A stretch of 42,962 nt of DNA from Candidatus Woesearchaeota archaeon (GTDB lineage Archaea; Nanobdellota; Nanobdellia; Woesearchaeales; GW2011-AR4): the NCBI GenBank assembly GCA_019323655.1, contig JAHWGX010000019.1:1-42962 (forward strand), written 5' to 3'. The notes under the pieces are model-generated. The model had not been told where the DNA came from and searched no databases. It saw nothing but the letters and a program-made list of their open reading frames with translations. Of the stretch, positions 25,652-33,768 are shown in pieces. The translations under genes were made by a program, and so were the position numbers. Numbering within the stretch: position 1 is the first letter of the stretch; each line of letters begins with the position of its first letter.

Positions 25652-25686
25652 TTTAAATATCGCACTATATACTACAAACTATATAC
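25652..25686 (+). promoter_or_regulatory. Promoter of the winged-helix gene with direct repeats
   Basis: A TATA box TTTAAATAT (25652-25660) is followed by two exact copies of ACTATATAC (25664-25672 and 25678-25686), 14 bp apart, covering the expected transcription start. They may be operator half-sites for the encoded regulator (inference) or alternative TATA boxes. Confidence 0.5.
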
Positions 25687-25745
25687 CAAAAAACAAACTT
25701 CGTAAAGGTAATCAGTGAAAACAATATCTTGGGGGTACGTTAAAA

Positions 25746-26015
25746 ATGGACAATAAGGAAATATTCAATGTTTTCTTCAGGGAAAAGCCGGCAATGATGC
25801 TTGTGGAGCTGAAAAATGCGAAATCCGAGGTTTACGCTTCATCGTTGGCAAAGTCTGTTGACTGCACTTATTCTCATGTTGTTAAAATTCTTCAGGAAAT
25901 GGAAAAAGCAGGGCTGATAAACTTTGAAAAGCAGGGAAGACTAAAACTGCTTACACTGACAAAGAACGGCTCTGAAGTTGCTGACCATATAGATAATATA
26001 AGGATTAAGCTGTAG
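25746..26015 (+). CDS. Small winged-helix transcriptional regulator (MarR/PadR-like)
   Basis: This is an 89-residue single-domain winged helix. The segment SSLAKSVDCTYSHVVKILQEMEKAGLINFEKQGRLKLLTLTKNGSEVADHI is a helix-turn-helix followed by the beta wing and the common LTxxG end. It would bind DNA as a dimer; there is no ligand or metal site. It has a leader of about 65 nt with direct repeats at the probable start point, which suggests autoregulation. No obvious target operon lies beside it: the next gene is convergent and encodes a nitrilase-like protein. Confidence 0.8.
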   Translation: MDNKEIFNVFFREKPAMMLVELKNAKSEVYASSLAKSVDCTYSHVVKILQEMEKAGLINFEKQGRLKLLTLTKNGSEVADHIDNIRIKL

Positions 26016-26039
26016 GGATTTTGTAATAGAGTTAATTTT

Positions 26040-26840
26040 CTAAAAATGGCCCATATTCCTTAGCTTTATCCCTCTTGTTTTACAAAGCATTGAAGCTGTA
26101 TACATAACTCTGCCTTCTTTTTCACCTATGTATACAAAGGAGTCATATCTTTTTGGGATGTTTACCACCAATAATTTTTCATGCAAGTCTGGGCTAAGCC
26201 TTTTTCTAACATTCTCCAATCCAAATGAAGAAACTAGCACAATATCGGGATTGTTTTGAGTTCCGCATTCAATATCAGAACATACTCTGAATTCAATATC
26301 TTTTCCTTCCAATGAGACAAGAGGGAACTTAATTTTTATTTTAGAGTAGTCTGTAGTGTTTACTATTGGTCCACGCGAATAATTTAAACCCACATCATTT
26401 AGGTGTATATCAGGTCCGTTCTCATAAGGTTGGTTTATTGAGTCGTATCTAGAAAGTGTGCATTTTGAATATTCATTGATTATGTTGCCGTTATTTGAGC
26501 CGCTTATCAGAAAACCTTTGTTAATGTATCTTGGTGCAAGCAATAATTCTAAAGCAGGGTCCTCATTATCGCTTGTGGTAAGGTGGTTTGCCTTATATTG
26601 TCCCATCTTCTCTTCTAGGGTTTCTTGTTCTAACTCAAAAGCTGAGAAGAAAATATGGGTATTTTTAGCTAAGTTTAAACGGCTAGATACGAGATCTTTT
26701 AGTTCTTCATGGGTAAATTTTCTATGAAGAGTGTATTCTGGAAATAAAAGAATAGCAGGCTGTTTTACTTTCCTATTTGCTATTTTCAAAAATTTTTCTT
26801 CGGTTAAATTCACCATCCAAACTAAATATAAATTAATCAT
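26040..26840 (-). CDS. Divergent nitrilase-fold (carbon-nitrogen hydrolase) protein
   Basis: This 266-residue protein keeps the three catalytic positions of nitrilases in the right order: Glu35 in ILLFPEYTL, Lys126 in NEYSKCTLSRYD and Cys187 in EFRVCSDIECG. Overall similarity is otherwise faint, and the spacing between Lys and Cys is wider than usual. Members cleave amide or nitrile C-N bonds; the substrate is unknown. The gene is AT-rich and lies alone between a regulator and recJ. The start is uncertain: Met9 (26816) is possible. Confidence 0.6.
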   Translation of the reverse strand: MINLYLVWMVNLTEEKFLKIANRKVKQPAILLFPEYTLHRKFTHEELKDLVSSRLNLAKNTHIFFSAFELEQETLEEKMGQYKANHLTTSDNEDPALELLLAPRYINKGFLISGSNNGNIINEYSKCTLSRYDSINQPYENGPDIHLNDVGLNYSRGPIVNTTDYSKIKIKFPLVSLEGKDIEFRVCSDIECGTQNNPDIVLVSSFGLENVRKRLSPDLHEKLLVVNIPKRYDSFVYIGEKEGRVMYTASMLCKTRGIKLRNMGHF

Positions 26841-26904
26841 AACTAGCCAGAAAGAGGACTTATTTTTTAAGCTTTTCTATTTTGTAACTACTTTCAAGAA
26901 ACAA

Positions 26905-28362
26905 CTAAACAATCTCTTCCATTGCCCTTTTTTCAAGAACGACTTTTGCTTTTTCTATAAACTTGTCTTCAATTTCTGTGGGTATTAATGCGCCTGCTGC
27001 ATTGGCATGGCCGCCTGCTTCGCATTTTGGAGTGTCTTTTATTATTTCCTCAATGATTTGCTTCAGGTCTATCCCATTTGTATTCCTTCCATTGCCGCTT
27101 CCGCACATTCTTAATGAGACTTTTGTTGTGCCGTCCATCAGCTGCGCCATGGACATTATGAACTTTTCAGGGGCATTGTTTGACTTTGACAGGATAGAGG
27201 CCAATGTCCCTATTAGGGTTGATCTTATTTTATCCTGTGCATTTATTATGACATAACCATTGCCTTTTGTTACAAAACTGCCTGCCTTGTTTTCATTGTA
27301 CCAGTTTAAGGAGTTTATTATTTCTCTTTTGTATTCGCTCATCAGGTAAATTGCCTTTCTCTTTATTTTTTCGTCTCCTAAGCAGGCTCCAATGCCTAGT
27401 GATGCCTTGTCAAGCCTTCCGCATGCGTTAAGCAGTGTTGCAAACTCTTTTGCATCTTTGGTGGGGCTTTCCTCTTTCTCTCCCCTTAAAAGGTAGACAT
27501 TGCCCAGGACATCATCCGGATTTTTTTCGCCAAGCCTTTTTAGTATGACTCCTGTTACAAGGTTTGTCATCTCCTCCTTGCTTAGGTGAGTAACTTTTTT
27601 CCACTCGCTTCCGTGCCTGGGGTTTATCCCGATTTGGTGCAGGAACTGTATGGCTCCTGATTCAGAGCCTGTTACTCCTGGTATAAAAGGGTCTGTGCAG
27701 TATTCCAGAACCTTGTACAATGGCTTTGTCTGCGCTCCAAACAGCCTTAACCCCCTTATGACTTTTATCTTTCCTTTCTCAACAGCAGTTTTTAAAATTT
27801 CATTGTTTATCCTTTCAAAGCCGTTGTTTTCCTGCACATCTCCGATAGCCCCTATTATTGCTATGTGGGCAAATTCCTCCATTTTCTTGTCAAGGCAGCT
27901 TGCAAACAAATAAACCACTCCGGCGCCTGAAACCTCTTTGCTTGCATCAATCCCGAATTTGTGGGGATTCACAAAGAAAATATTGCCGCTTTTAATTTCA
28001 GTTTTTTCCGGCCTGTGGTGGTCCAAAATAAAAACTTTTTTTCCACTAAATTTTTTTTCTATTTCCGTTATTGTGCCTGAGCCTATGTCGGTAAACACAA
28101 AGCATTTGTACGGCTCTTTTGCCAGGCTGTCCAGAATTTCTTTTTTTATCTGCTGGACTATTGAGAGGGAATACTTCCTGCTTTCATTGTTCAGGCACTT
28201 GACCATAATAGAAGCAGCGCTTAAGCCGTCAGCATCCAGATGGCTGACAACCCTTATCACTTCTTTTTTGTCAATTTTTCTGAACTCTTCTACAGCATTT
28301 TTTATGTCTTCTTTAAACTCCCCATAAGAATCCATTTTAAAATTTTCAGAAGCCAAGGTCAT
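26905..28362 (-). CDS. RecJ-like DHH/DHHA1 phosphoesterase
   Basis: This 485-residue archaeal RecJ-type nuclease (the GAN / RecJ1-2 group) would degrade single-stranded DNA or RNA 5' to 3'; archaeal versions associate with the replisome. Metal-binding motifs are present in order: VVSHLDADGLSAASI, FVFTDIG, FILDHHRPEKT (the DHH motif) and IIGAIGDVQ. The C-terminal DHHA1 glycine motif is EAGGHANAAGA. It starts 17 nt after the stop of uppS on the same strand, so they probably form one operon. The start could also be Met10 (MDSYGEF). Confidence 0.9.
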   Translation of the reverse strand: MTLASENFKMDSYGEFKEDIKNAVEEFRKIDKKEVIRVVSHLDADGLSAASIMVKCLNNESRKYSLSIVQQIKKEILDSLAKEPYKCFVFTDIGSGTITEIEKKFSGKKVFILDHHRPEKTEIKSGNIFFVNPHKFGIDASKEVSGAGVVYLFASCLDKKMEEFAHIAIIGAIGDVQENNGFERINNEILKTAVEKGKIKVIRGLRLFGAQTKPLYKVLEYCTDPFIPGVTGSESGAIQFLHQIGINPRHGSEWKKVTHLSKEEMTNLVTGVILKRLGEKNPDDVLGNVYLLRGEKEESPTKDAKEFATLLNACGRLDKASLGIGACLGDEKIKRKAIYLMSEYKREIINSLNWYNENKAGSFVTKGNGYVIINAQDKIRSTLIGTLASILSKSNNAPEKFIMSMAQLMDGTTKVSLRMCGSGNGRNTNGIDLKQIIEEIIKDTPKCEAGGHANAAGALIPTEIEDKFIEKAKVVLEKRAMEEIV

Positions 28363-28379
28363 ATTTATTTGTTTTGATT

Positions 28380-29087
28380 TTACCTTCCAAACCTTCTTTC
28401 CCTTTTTTTGAACTGCTCAATAACATTGACTAAATCTTCCTGTGTAAATTCCGGCCACAGCTTGTCCACAAAAAAGAGCTCTGTGTAAGCCGACTGCCAC
28501 AAAAGAAAATCGCTTAACCTTTTTTCCCCTCCTGGCCTTATTAATATGTCCGGAGCGCTGCTTAGATACAAATTGTCATTTACCATTTTTTCATTAATGT
28601 CTTCTTCTTTAATCTCATTGTTTTTTAATTTTTTAATTATTTTTTTCAATGAGTCTGTTATCTCTGCCTTGCTGCTGTAAGCTATTGCAATGTTTAGCCT
28701 GGACTTGGTGTTGTTCTTTGTTTTTTCCATAACTTCATGCATCTCTTTTTGAATGTCTTCAGGAAACATGTTCAGCCTTCCTATAAAATTTACTTGGACT
28801 CCGTACTCATTCAGCTTTTTGTAGTTTTTATTCAGCCCTTCAATGCCTTTCTTAAATACTGCAAATATGGCATTTTTTTCCTGCTCAGGCCTGTTGAAAT
28901 TGTCAACAGAAAAAGTATAAAGCGTCAGTTCCTTAATGCCTAAGTCCCGGCACCATTGGAGGATGTCCTTTACTTTATCAGCCCCGAGCCTGTGGCCATC
29001 CCAGGGGTTCAGGCCCTTTTTTCTGGCGTATCTCCTGTTGCCGTCTAAAATTACTGCTATGTGCTCCGGGTTTTTGCCTTGCTCCAT
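28380..29087 (-). CDS. uppS: Cis-prenyltransferase (undecaprenyl / polyprenyl diphosphate synthase)
   Basis: This 235-residue enzyme extends an allylic diphosphate with isopentenyl units in cis to make the lipid carrier used in protein glycosylation or envelope polymer synthesis. Conserved regions are HIAVILDGNRRYARKKG (the catalytic Asp and phosphate-binding Asn-Arg), GHRLGADKVKDIL, LTLYTFSVDNFNRP, and the C-terminal DILIRPGGEKRLSDFLLWQSAYTELFF. The length is standard. It is followed by the RecJ-like gene after 17 nt. An AT-rich upstream region contains the promoter, but I cannot fix it. Confidence 0.93.
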   Translation of the reverse strand: MEQGKNPEHIAVILDGNRRYARKKGLNPWDGHRLGADKVKDILQWCRDLGIKELTLYTFSVDNFNRPEQEKNAIFAVFKKGIEGLNKNYKKLNEYGVQVNFIGRLNMFPEDIQKEMHEVMEKTKNNTKSRLNIAIAYSSKAEITDSLKKIIKKLKNNEIKEEDINEKMVNDNLYLSSAPDILIRPGGEKRLSDFLLWQSAYTELFFVDKLWPEFTQEDLVNVIEQFKKRERRFGR

Positions 29088-29189
29088 TTTTTGTTATTAT
29101 TGTGTTTTGCTTTGGATAACTTTAATCGGTTTTTATAGTTTGTGCATTTGTTAAGTAAACCTCCCAAGGTTACATTTCATTATTTTTCA

Positions 29190-29224
29190 AATTGGATTTC
29201 AATATGCTCGCTGACGCTCGCAAC
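29190..29224 (+). repeat. Dispersed intergenic repeat, copy 1
   Basis: This 35-nt element matches 31624-31658 at 32 of 35 positions. Its core is ATGCTCGCT, four bases, then CTCGCAAC. Confidence 0.75.
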
Positions 29225-29235
29225 ATATACTGCTC

Positions 29236-29394
29236 GGCTTTTTTTGACTGCCACTAAAAAAAGCCTCGCATATCTATTGCAATAAATCCGAGGCGAAAAA
29301 TTCGTGAATTGCGAGAGTTCGCTTAAGCAGACGCTCTCGCTCGCTTAACTCACAGTAAATTTTTCTCCGAGTGTAATTTTTGCCGCGAAGCGGC
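29236..29394. repeat. Cluster of perfect inverted repeats in a 391-nt gene-free stretch
   Basis: The gap 29088-29478 holds no convincing gene. It contains a 10-bp hairpin GGCTTTTTTT/AAAAAAAGCC (29236-29245, 29256-29265), a 7-bp hairpin GCGAGAG/CTCTCGC (29311-29317, 29334-29340) and a 5-bp GCCGC-GAA-GCGGC (29382-29394). TCGCTTAA occurs twice (in 29319-29347). The CTCGC-rich islands stand out from the AT-rich background. Terminator function, an expressed structured RNA or a small palindromic element are all possible. Confidence 0.65.
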
Positions 29395-29478
29395 GGAATT
29401 TATTTATTCGTTAAGCTTTTTTAAAGTGTATACTTTATAACCTTACTTAACAGCATTATATTTTGGGCTTACTTTAAC

Positions 29479-30216
29479 TTAACACATCTCACTTATTATC
29501 TTAGCCCCTAATTTTGCAGTTAAGCTGTTTATATCTTTTTCAGGCTGCATTCCCACTAAGTCGATAAATTTCAGGTTTTTCAGCATTTTGAGCCTGCTTA
29601 ATAAGAATAGAAGTTCTCTGCTTGTTAGGCCCCCTGGCTCTGCTTCATTTGTTCCTGGGGCAAATGCAGGGTCAACTGCGCTGATGCTTATTGAGAGGTA
29701 CAAGGCATTAAAGTTTTTTGCAACGCTCATGACAGAATCAGAAATTTCATTCAAATTCTCGGCAGATATTTCCTTCATTGTGAAAGTCTTTATCTTGTTG
29801 TCTTTCAGGAATTTATGCTCGTCCCTGTGCCAGCTTCTGAGCCCAATCAGAACAACATTCTCTTTTTTAATTATGCCCTGTTCTATTAAGAGTTTTAGGT
29901 AATTTTTATCTGGGTCTTCATGGTCAGTCATGCAGTTCGGGTGGGAGTCAAATACTATCAAGCCGGAATTGCTGAATTTCCCGGATAAGGCCTTTAAGCA
30001 GGGGGTTGTTAAAGAGCGGTCTCCAATTGCTATGCACTGCTCTGATTTTTCAAGAAAATTTTTTGTTTCAATGACAGTTTCATTCTCTGTATCTGCCTTA
30101 ATTTCTTCTGCATTAAAAAATGGCAGAAGCCCGGATTCGTTGAGATGCAGGCTTTTTAATTCACTTAAGATTATGTTTGCAGCTTCCTGGCTTGATGACG
30201 GCTTGAGCAGCAGCAT
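29479..30216 (-). CDS. Arginase/agmatinase-fold protein lacking most metal ligands (pseudoenzyme)
   Basis: This 245-residue ureohydrolase-fold protein still has the characteristic DPAFAPGTNEAEPGGLTSRE block. The manganese-binding motifs are changed. GGDHS reads IGDRSLTT (His to Arg), DAHxD reads FDSHPN (last Asp to Asn), and SxDxDxxDP reads SISISAVDP (both Asp to Ser). Only the Asp and His of DSH remain, so arginase or agmatinase chemistry is very unlikely. A binding, scaffold or regulatory role is possible. It starts 31 nt after the CNNM-like gene on the same strand. The reading frame is intact, so this is not a simple dead gene. Confidence 0.8.
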   Translation of the reverse strand: MLLLKPSSSQEAANIILSELKSLHLNESGLLPFFNAEEIKADTENETVIETKNFLEKSEQCIAIGDRSLTTPCLKALSGKFSNSGLIVFDSHPNCMTDHEDPDKNYLKLLIEQGIIKKENVVLIGLRSWHRDEHKFLKDNKIKTFTMKEISAENLNEISDSVMSVAKNFNALYLSISISAVDPAFAPGTNEAEPGGLTSRELLFLLSRLKMLKNLKFIDLVGMQPEKDINSLTAKLGAKIISEMC

Positions 30217-30247
30217 AAGAAACAGGGTTTAACTGGCAATTAAAAAA

Positions 30248-31486
30248 TTATCTTTTTTCAATCCTGACTTTGGAAATCCTGTGGCCTTCTATTTCCTCAA
30301 TCTTAAATTTGAGCTTGTTGTAAACAATTTCATCATCTTCCTTGGGTATTTTTCCGGCATGCTTAAGAATAAATCCGCTTAAAGTGTCATAGTCTTTTCC
30401 TTCCAGATTTATTTTCAGCTTTTCGCTTATTTCATCAATGTCCGTTTTTCCGTTTGCAGTCCACGAATTCCTGCCTGTTTTTCTGATATTGGGGGCAATC
30501 TTGTCTGTCTCGTCCATTATTTCCCCTACAATCTCCTCAAGGACATCTTCAAGGGTAACCAGCCCGGTTATAGAGCCGTGCTCGTCTACAACAATAGCCA
30601 TGTGCTCCTTTCTTTTCTGGAACTGCCTGAGCAGGCTGCCAATCTTTTTGGTTTCCGGGACAAAATAAGGCTCTTTCATAATCCTGCTTATGCTCATGTT
30701 TTTGCTTTTTCCAAGCATATATTTTATCAGGTCTTTTACATATAAAATCCCCACGATATTCTCCTTGTTTTTTTCGTATACAGGCAGCCTTGAATATTTC
30801 TTTTTCAGGATAAATCTGATAGCGTCTTTTACAGATAAGCTTGACTCTACCATGACCATATCCGCCTTGGGGGTTGCTATCTCACTCACGCTTATGTCAT
30901 CAAATTCAAATATGCTGCTTATCATTTTTTTCTCAATTTCTTTTATAGAGCCTTCCTCTTCTGCAGCCTTTATCATGCCGATTATTTCCTCCTCGGTTAT
31001 AGCCCTCTCCTGGGTCTTTATGCCCATGGACTTGATGAACCTGTTGAGGAAAGTATCTAAAATGGCTAATACTGGCGCAAGCACTATGCTTAAGTACCAT
31101 ATTGGCGCAGCAACAATCTGGGAGACAACCTCGTTGTTTTTTGCCGCTATTGACTTGGGTGTTATTTCCCCAAAAATTAAAATTAGGAGCGTCATTAGGC
31201 CTATTGCAATCCCTACTGCATAATTTTTGAAGATGCCTATCGTAATAGAAGTAGTTATTGCCGATGCAGCAACATTGACAAGGTTGTTTCCAATCAAAAT
31301 TGTCGCAAGCATTCTTTGAGGGTCGTCTTTCAGCCTTTTTATGAAAACCGCGCCAAGCTTTTTTTTGTCGAACATCTGTTTGGCTTTAAGCCTTGTAAGG
31401 CTGACCAGGGCAACTTCAGAGCCAGAGAAAAAACCCGATAATAATAGAAGAATTGCCAAAATTATGATCTGCTCAAACAGCGCCAT
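30248..31486 (-). CDS. CNNM/CorC-type membrane protein (DUF21, CBS pair, CorC_HlyC)
   Basis: This 412-residue protein has an N-terminal DUF21 domain with about four membrane segments (starting IIILAILLLLSGFFSGSEVALVSLTRLKAK). Then come two CBS domains (about 205-325, including IATPKADMVMVESSLSVKDAIRFILKK and GILYVKDLIKYML), the SITGLVTLEDVLEEIVGEIMDE segment, and a C-terminal CorC/HlyC domain. The family is linked to magnesium and cobalt efflux or sensing, and is often misnamed hemolysin. CBS pairs bind adenine nucleotides. It is the first gene of a two-gene unit with the arginase-fold protein. Confidence 0.92.
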   Translation of the reverse strand: MALFEQIIILAILLLLSGFFSGSEVALVSLTRLKAKQMFDKKKLGAVFIKRLKDDPQRMLATILIGNNLVNVAASAITTSITIGIFKNYAVGIAIGLMTLLILIFGEITPKSIAAKNNEVVSQIVAAPIWYLSIVLAPVLAILDTFLNRFIKSMGIKTQERAITEEEIIGMIKAAEEEGSIKEIEKKMISSIFEFDDISVSEIATPKADMVMVESSLSVKDAIRFILKKKYSRLPVYEKNKENIVGILYVKDLIKYMLGKSKNMSISRIMKEPYFVPETKKIGSLLRQFQKRKEHMAIVVDEHGSITGLVTLEDVLEEIVGEIMDETDKIAPNIRKTGRNSWTANGKTDIDEISEKLKINLEGKDYDTLSGFILKHAGKIPKEDDEIVYNKLKFKIEEIEGHRISKVRIEKR

Positions 31487-31623
31487 TTAAATCAGGAATT
31501 CAAATTAGTTTTTGGTATTTAAGGTTTTCTGTTGATGGGCGTTATAATCAATTAATCAATAAATTCGGGTTAGCCTTTATTTTTTAATATGTTCCGCTTT
31601 TAGTACCGAATATGTCTTCATAT

Positions 31624-31658
31624 AATTGAATTTCAATATGCTCGCTAAAGCTCGCAAC
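31624..31658 (+). repeat. Dispersed intergenic repeat, copy 2
   Basis: This has 32 of 35 identities with 29190-29224, in the same orientation 2.4 kb away. A weaker inverted third copy may be present at 39188-39210 (shared GCGCTCAC-like core and CGCAAC end). Confidence 0.75.
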
Positions 31659-31706
31659 AAAATGTTTATTTATCATGAACAATTTAAGAATTAAGATGTT
31701 TAATGT

Positions 31707-32231
31707 TTATTTGTTCTGAACTACCTGTATCATGCACGGGCAAGGCAGTTTTTTTGATGCCCTGCCTAAAGCGGTTTTTGCGATTTCAATATTAGGCTTG
31801 TCAACTGAAAGGCAGAAAATGACACTGCCCTTTTTTATCTGGGCGGCGTTGCCTATTGGCTTTCCAAAAGCTTTCTGCATTCCTGTGCTGAAACGGTCCG
31901 CACCTGCGCCTGCTGCAAGCGGGTTTTCCCGAAGGACATGGTAGGGATAAGGCTTGAGCTTCAAATAATAGGCGGATGTGCCAATCTTTGATTCCAGAAT
32001 CTTGTTGGAAGTCTGCTTTGCGCTTTCAAGCGCGTTGTCCCTTATCTGAAGGTTCTCCTTTGCTGCCAGGCTTAGGGTGTATTGAAAGCTTTTTTTAGGA
32101 TTGCCTGTTTCAAACCCTCCAATGCGTATATTGGGGCTTATCCTTATGTAGGACTTCCCTTTGTACTTGGAGGTTCTTGTGTAAGGCCTTTCAATCCTTC
32201 TGTAACTTACGAATTTTCTTATTCTTGCCAT
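31707..32231 (-). CDS. rpl10e: Large-subunit ribosomal protein L10e (uL16)
   Basis: This 174-residue protein sits near the peptidyl transferase centre and the A-site tRNA elbow. The N-terminus MARIRKFVSYRRIERPYTRTSKYKGKSYI and the loop ENPLAAGAGADRFSTGMQKAFGKPIG are diagnostic of archaeal/eukaryotic L10e. The length is normal. It lies 57 nt after SRP54 on the same strand, but CATTTAAAAATC (32249-32263 region, minus strand) forms a TATA box about 25 nt before its ATG, so it can be transcribed alone. Confidence 0.96.
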   Translation of the reverse strand: MARIRKFVSYRRIERPYTRTSKYKGKSYIRISPNIRIGGFETGNPKKSFQYTLSLAAKENLQIRDNALESAKQTSNKILESKIGTSAYYLKLKPYPYHVLRENPLAAGAGADRFSTGMQKAFGKPIGNAAQIKKGSVIFCLSVDKPNIEIAKTALGRASKKLPCPCMIQVVQNK

Positions 32232-32288
32232 GGGACTTTAGAACTTGGGCTTGATTTTTAAATGTTTCTAACCTGAACCTTAATCATG

Positions 32289-33644
32289 CTACATCTTTAA
32301 GTTAGCAGGGAATTTTCCCCCGAACTTTTTCATCATTTTGCTTATGTCGCCTTTGCTGCCCTTGAACATCTTTACGATTTTCTTACTTTGCCTGTACTGT
32401 TTTATTAATTCCTTGATTGTGCCTGCCGGGATGCCAGAGCCTTTGCTTATACGGTCTATCCTTTCACTCGTGATTGTTTCAGGGTTTTCAAGTTCTTCCT
32501 GGGTCATGCTTTGCATTGCTATTTTCCACTTATCGAGCTTTTCCTCCTGCACATCAAGCATCTCTTTCGGAAGCTGCAAGGATGAGAAGCCAGGCACCAT
32601 CTCAACAATTTTTTTCAGAGAGCCCATTTTTTTCATTGCAGACATCTGCTCATATAAATCTATAAGGTTGAATTCCCCTTTCAAAAATTTTTTACCCAAA
32701 TCCTCTGCTTCTTCTGCCTTAATGGCTTCTTTTGCCTTTTCAAGCAGAGCTTCCAGATCCCCCATTCCGAGCAGCCTGCCGACAAAGCCTTTTGGGTTAA
32801 ACTGCTCCAAATCAGAAATTTTTTCACCTACGCCTATAAATTTGATAGGGGCATTGGAAACTGCGCACGCTGTTAAGGCACCTCCGCCTTTAGCTGTGCC
32901 GTCCATTTTTGAAACAATAACACCGGAGATGCTGCAGCTTTTGTTGAACTGCTCTGCCTGTTTTTTTGCAGTCTGCCCAATGTCAGCAGAAATGACAAGA
33001 AGCTTTTCATCCGGACTTATTTTATTGTTAAGCAGTTCAATTTCCTCTATTAAATCTTTTGACAGAGCGTCCCTGCCGGATGTGTCAATAATTAAAATGT
33101 CAAATTTGCTGCAATCATTTTGGAATTCTTCCCATATCTTTAAGGGGTTTTTTTCTTTTTTGTTAAGCAGGCATGGGACATTTGCCTGCTTTGCGACCTG
33201 CTCAATCTGCTCCATTGCAGCCGGCCTGTGAGTGTCCAAGCCGACTAAAGCGGCCTTATAGCCCCTTTTTGAAAAGTATTTTGCAAGCTTTCCCGCAGTG
33301 GTTGTCTTTCCAGAGCCGAACAAGCCAACAAGCATTATCTTGAAAGGCTTTTCCCTGATTTCCACCTTGTACTGCTCTTTCCCAAGAAAATTGACGAGCT
33401 CTTCATAAACAATGTTTATCAAGTGCTCTTTTTTTGTAAGCCCTGCCGGGCTTTCTTCCTTTTTTATCCTGTCCTTGATTTTGCTTGTTAAGTCAAAAAC
33501 AAGCTTGACATCAACATCTGACTGCAGCAAAGCCCTTTGTATATCCTTGACCAGCTCGTTTATCAGCTTGTCGTCTACAAAAACGCTTTTCGCTATTTTC
33601 TGCAGCGTGCTCTTTAAAGAGTCTCCAAGCTTTTCCAGCACCAT
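32289..33644 (-). CDS. srp54: Signal recognition particle 54 kDa protein
   Basis: This GTPase recognises signal sequences and delivers ribosomes to the membrane with SRP RNA and FtsY. The 451-residue protein has the N domain (about 1-95), then the G domain with the P-loop GLFGSGKT (107-114), DTHRPAAMEQ, DTSGRD, SKMDGTAKGGGAL and the closing GVGEKISDLEQF. A Met-containing M domain (about 320-451) has SERIDRISKGSGIPAGTIKELIKQY for RNA binding. CTTTATAAAAC (33667-33677, minus strand) is its TATA box, about 25 nt upstream, so the message is probably leaderless. The SRP RNA gene is not seen in the window. Confidence 0.97.
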   Translation of the reverse strand: MVLEKLGDSLKSTLQKIAKSVFVDDKLINELVKDIQRALLQSDVDVKLVFDLTSKIKDRIKKEESPAGLTKKEHLINIVYEELVNFLGKEQYKVEIREKPFKIMLVGLFGSGKTTTAGKLAKYFSKRGYKAALVGLDTHRPAAMEQIEQVAKQANVPCLLNKKEKNPLKIWEEFQNDCSKFDILIIDTSGRDALSKDLIEEIELLNNKISPDEKLLVISADIGQTAKKQAEQFNKSCSISGVIVSKMDGTAKGGGALTACAVSNAPIKFIGVGEKISDLEQFNPKGFVGRLLGMGDLEALLEKAKEAIKAEEAEDLGKKFLKGEFNLIDLYEQMSAMKKMGSLKKIVEMVPGFSSLQLPKEMLDVQEEKLDKWKIAMQSMTQEELENPETITSERIDRISKGSGIPAGTIKELIKQYRQSKKIVKMFKGSKGDISKMMKKFGGKFPANLKM

Positions 33645-33689
33645 GCCCTTAGGAATGGAATGCTGTTTTATAAAGTTAATTGTTTTTTA

Positions 33690-33729
33690 GTAGTGTAGTC
33701 ACTATATTGTAGAAAAATTTATAAAGTAC
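33690..33729 (+). promoter_or_regulatory. Promoter region of the membrane HExxH gene
   Basis: AAATTTATAAAGTAC (33715-33729) is a clear TATA box. Just upstream, TAGTG and CACTA (33690-33703) form a short inverted repeat. The region also carries the SRP54 promoter on the other strand. Confidence 0.45.
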
Positions 33730-33768
33730 AAAAACCCTTCTTTTTAATAGGGGGTGTCACTTGTTAAT

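Noticed and set aside
29305..29345. A tRNA-like T arm (GAGAG TTCGCTT ... CTCTC) similar to that of tRNA-Cys
   Set aside because: The loop is too long, and no acceptor, anticodon or D arm flanks it; it is better explained as a hairpin of the palindrome cluster.
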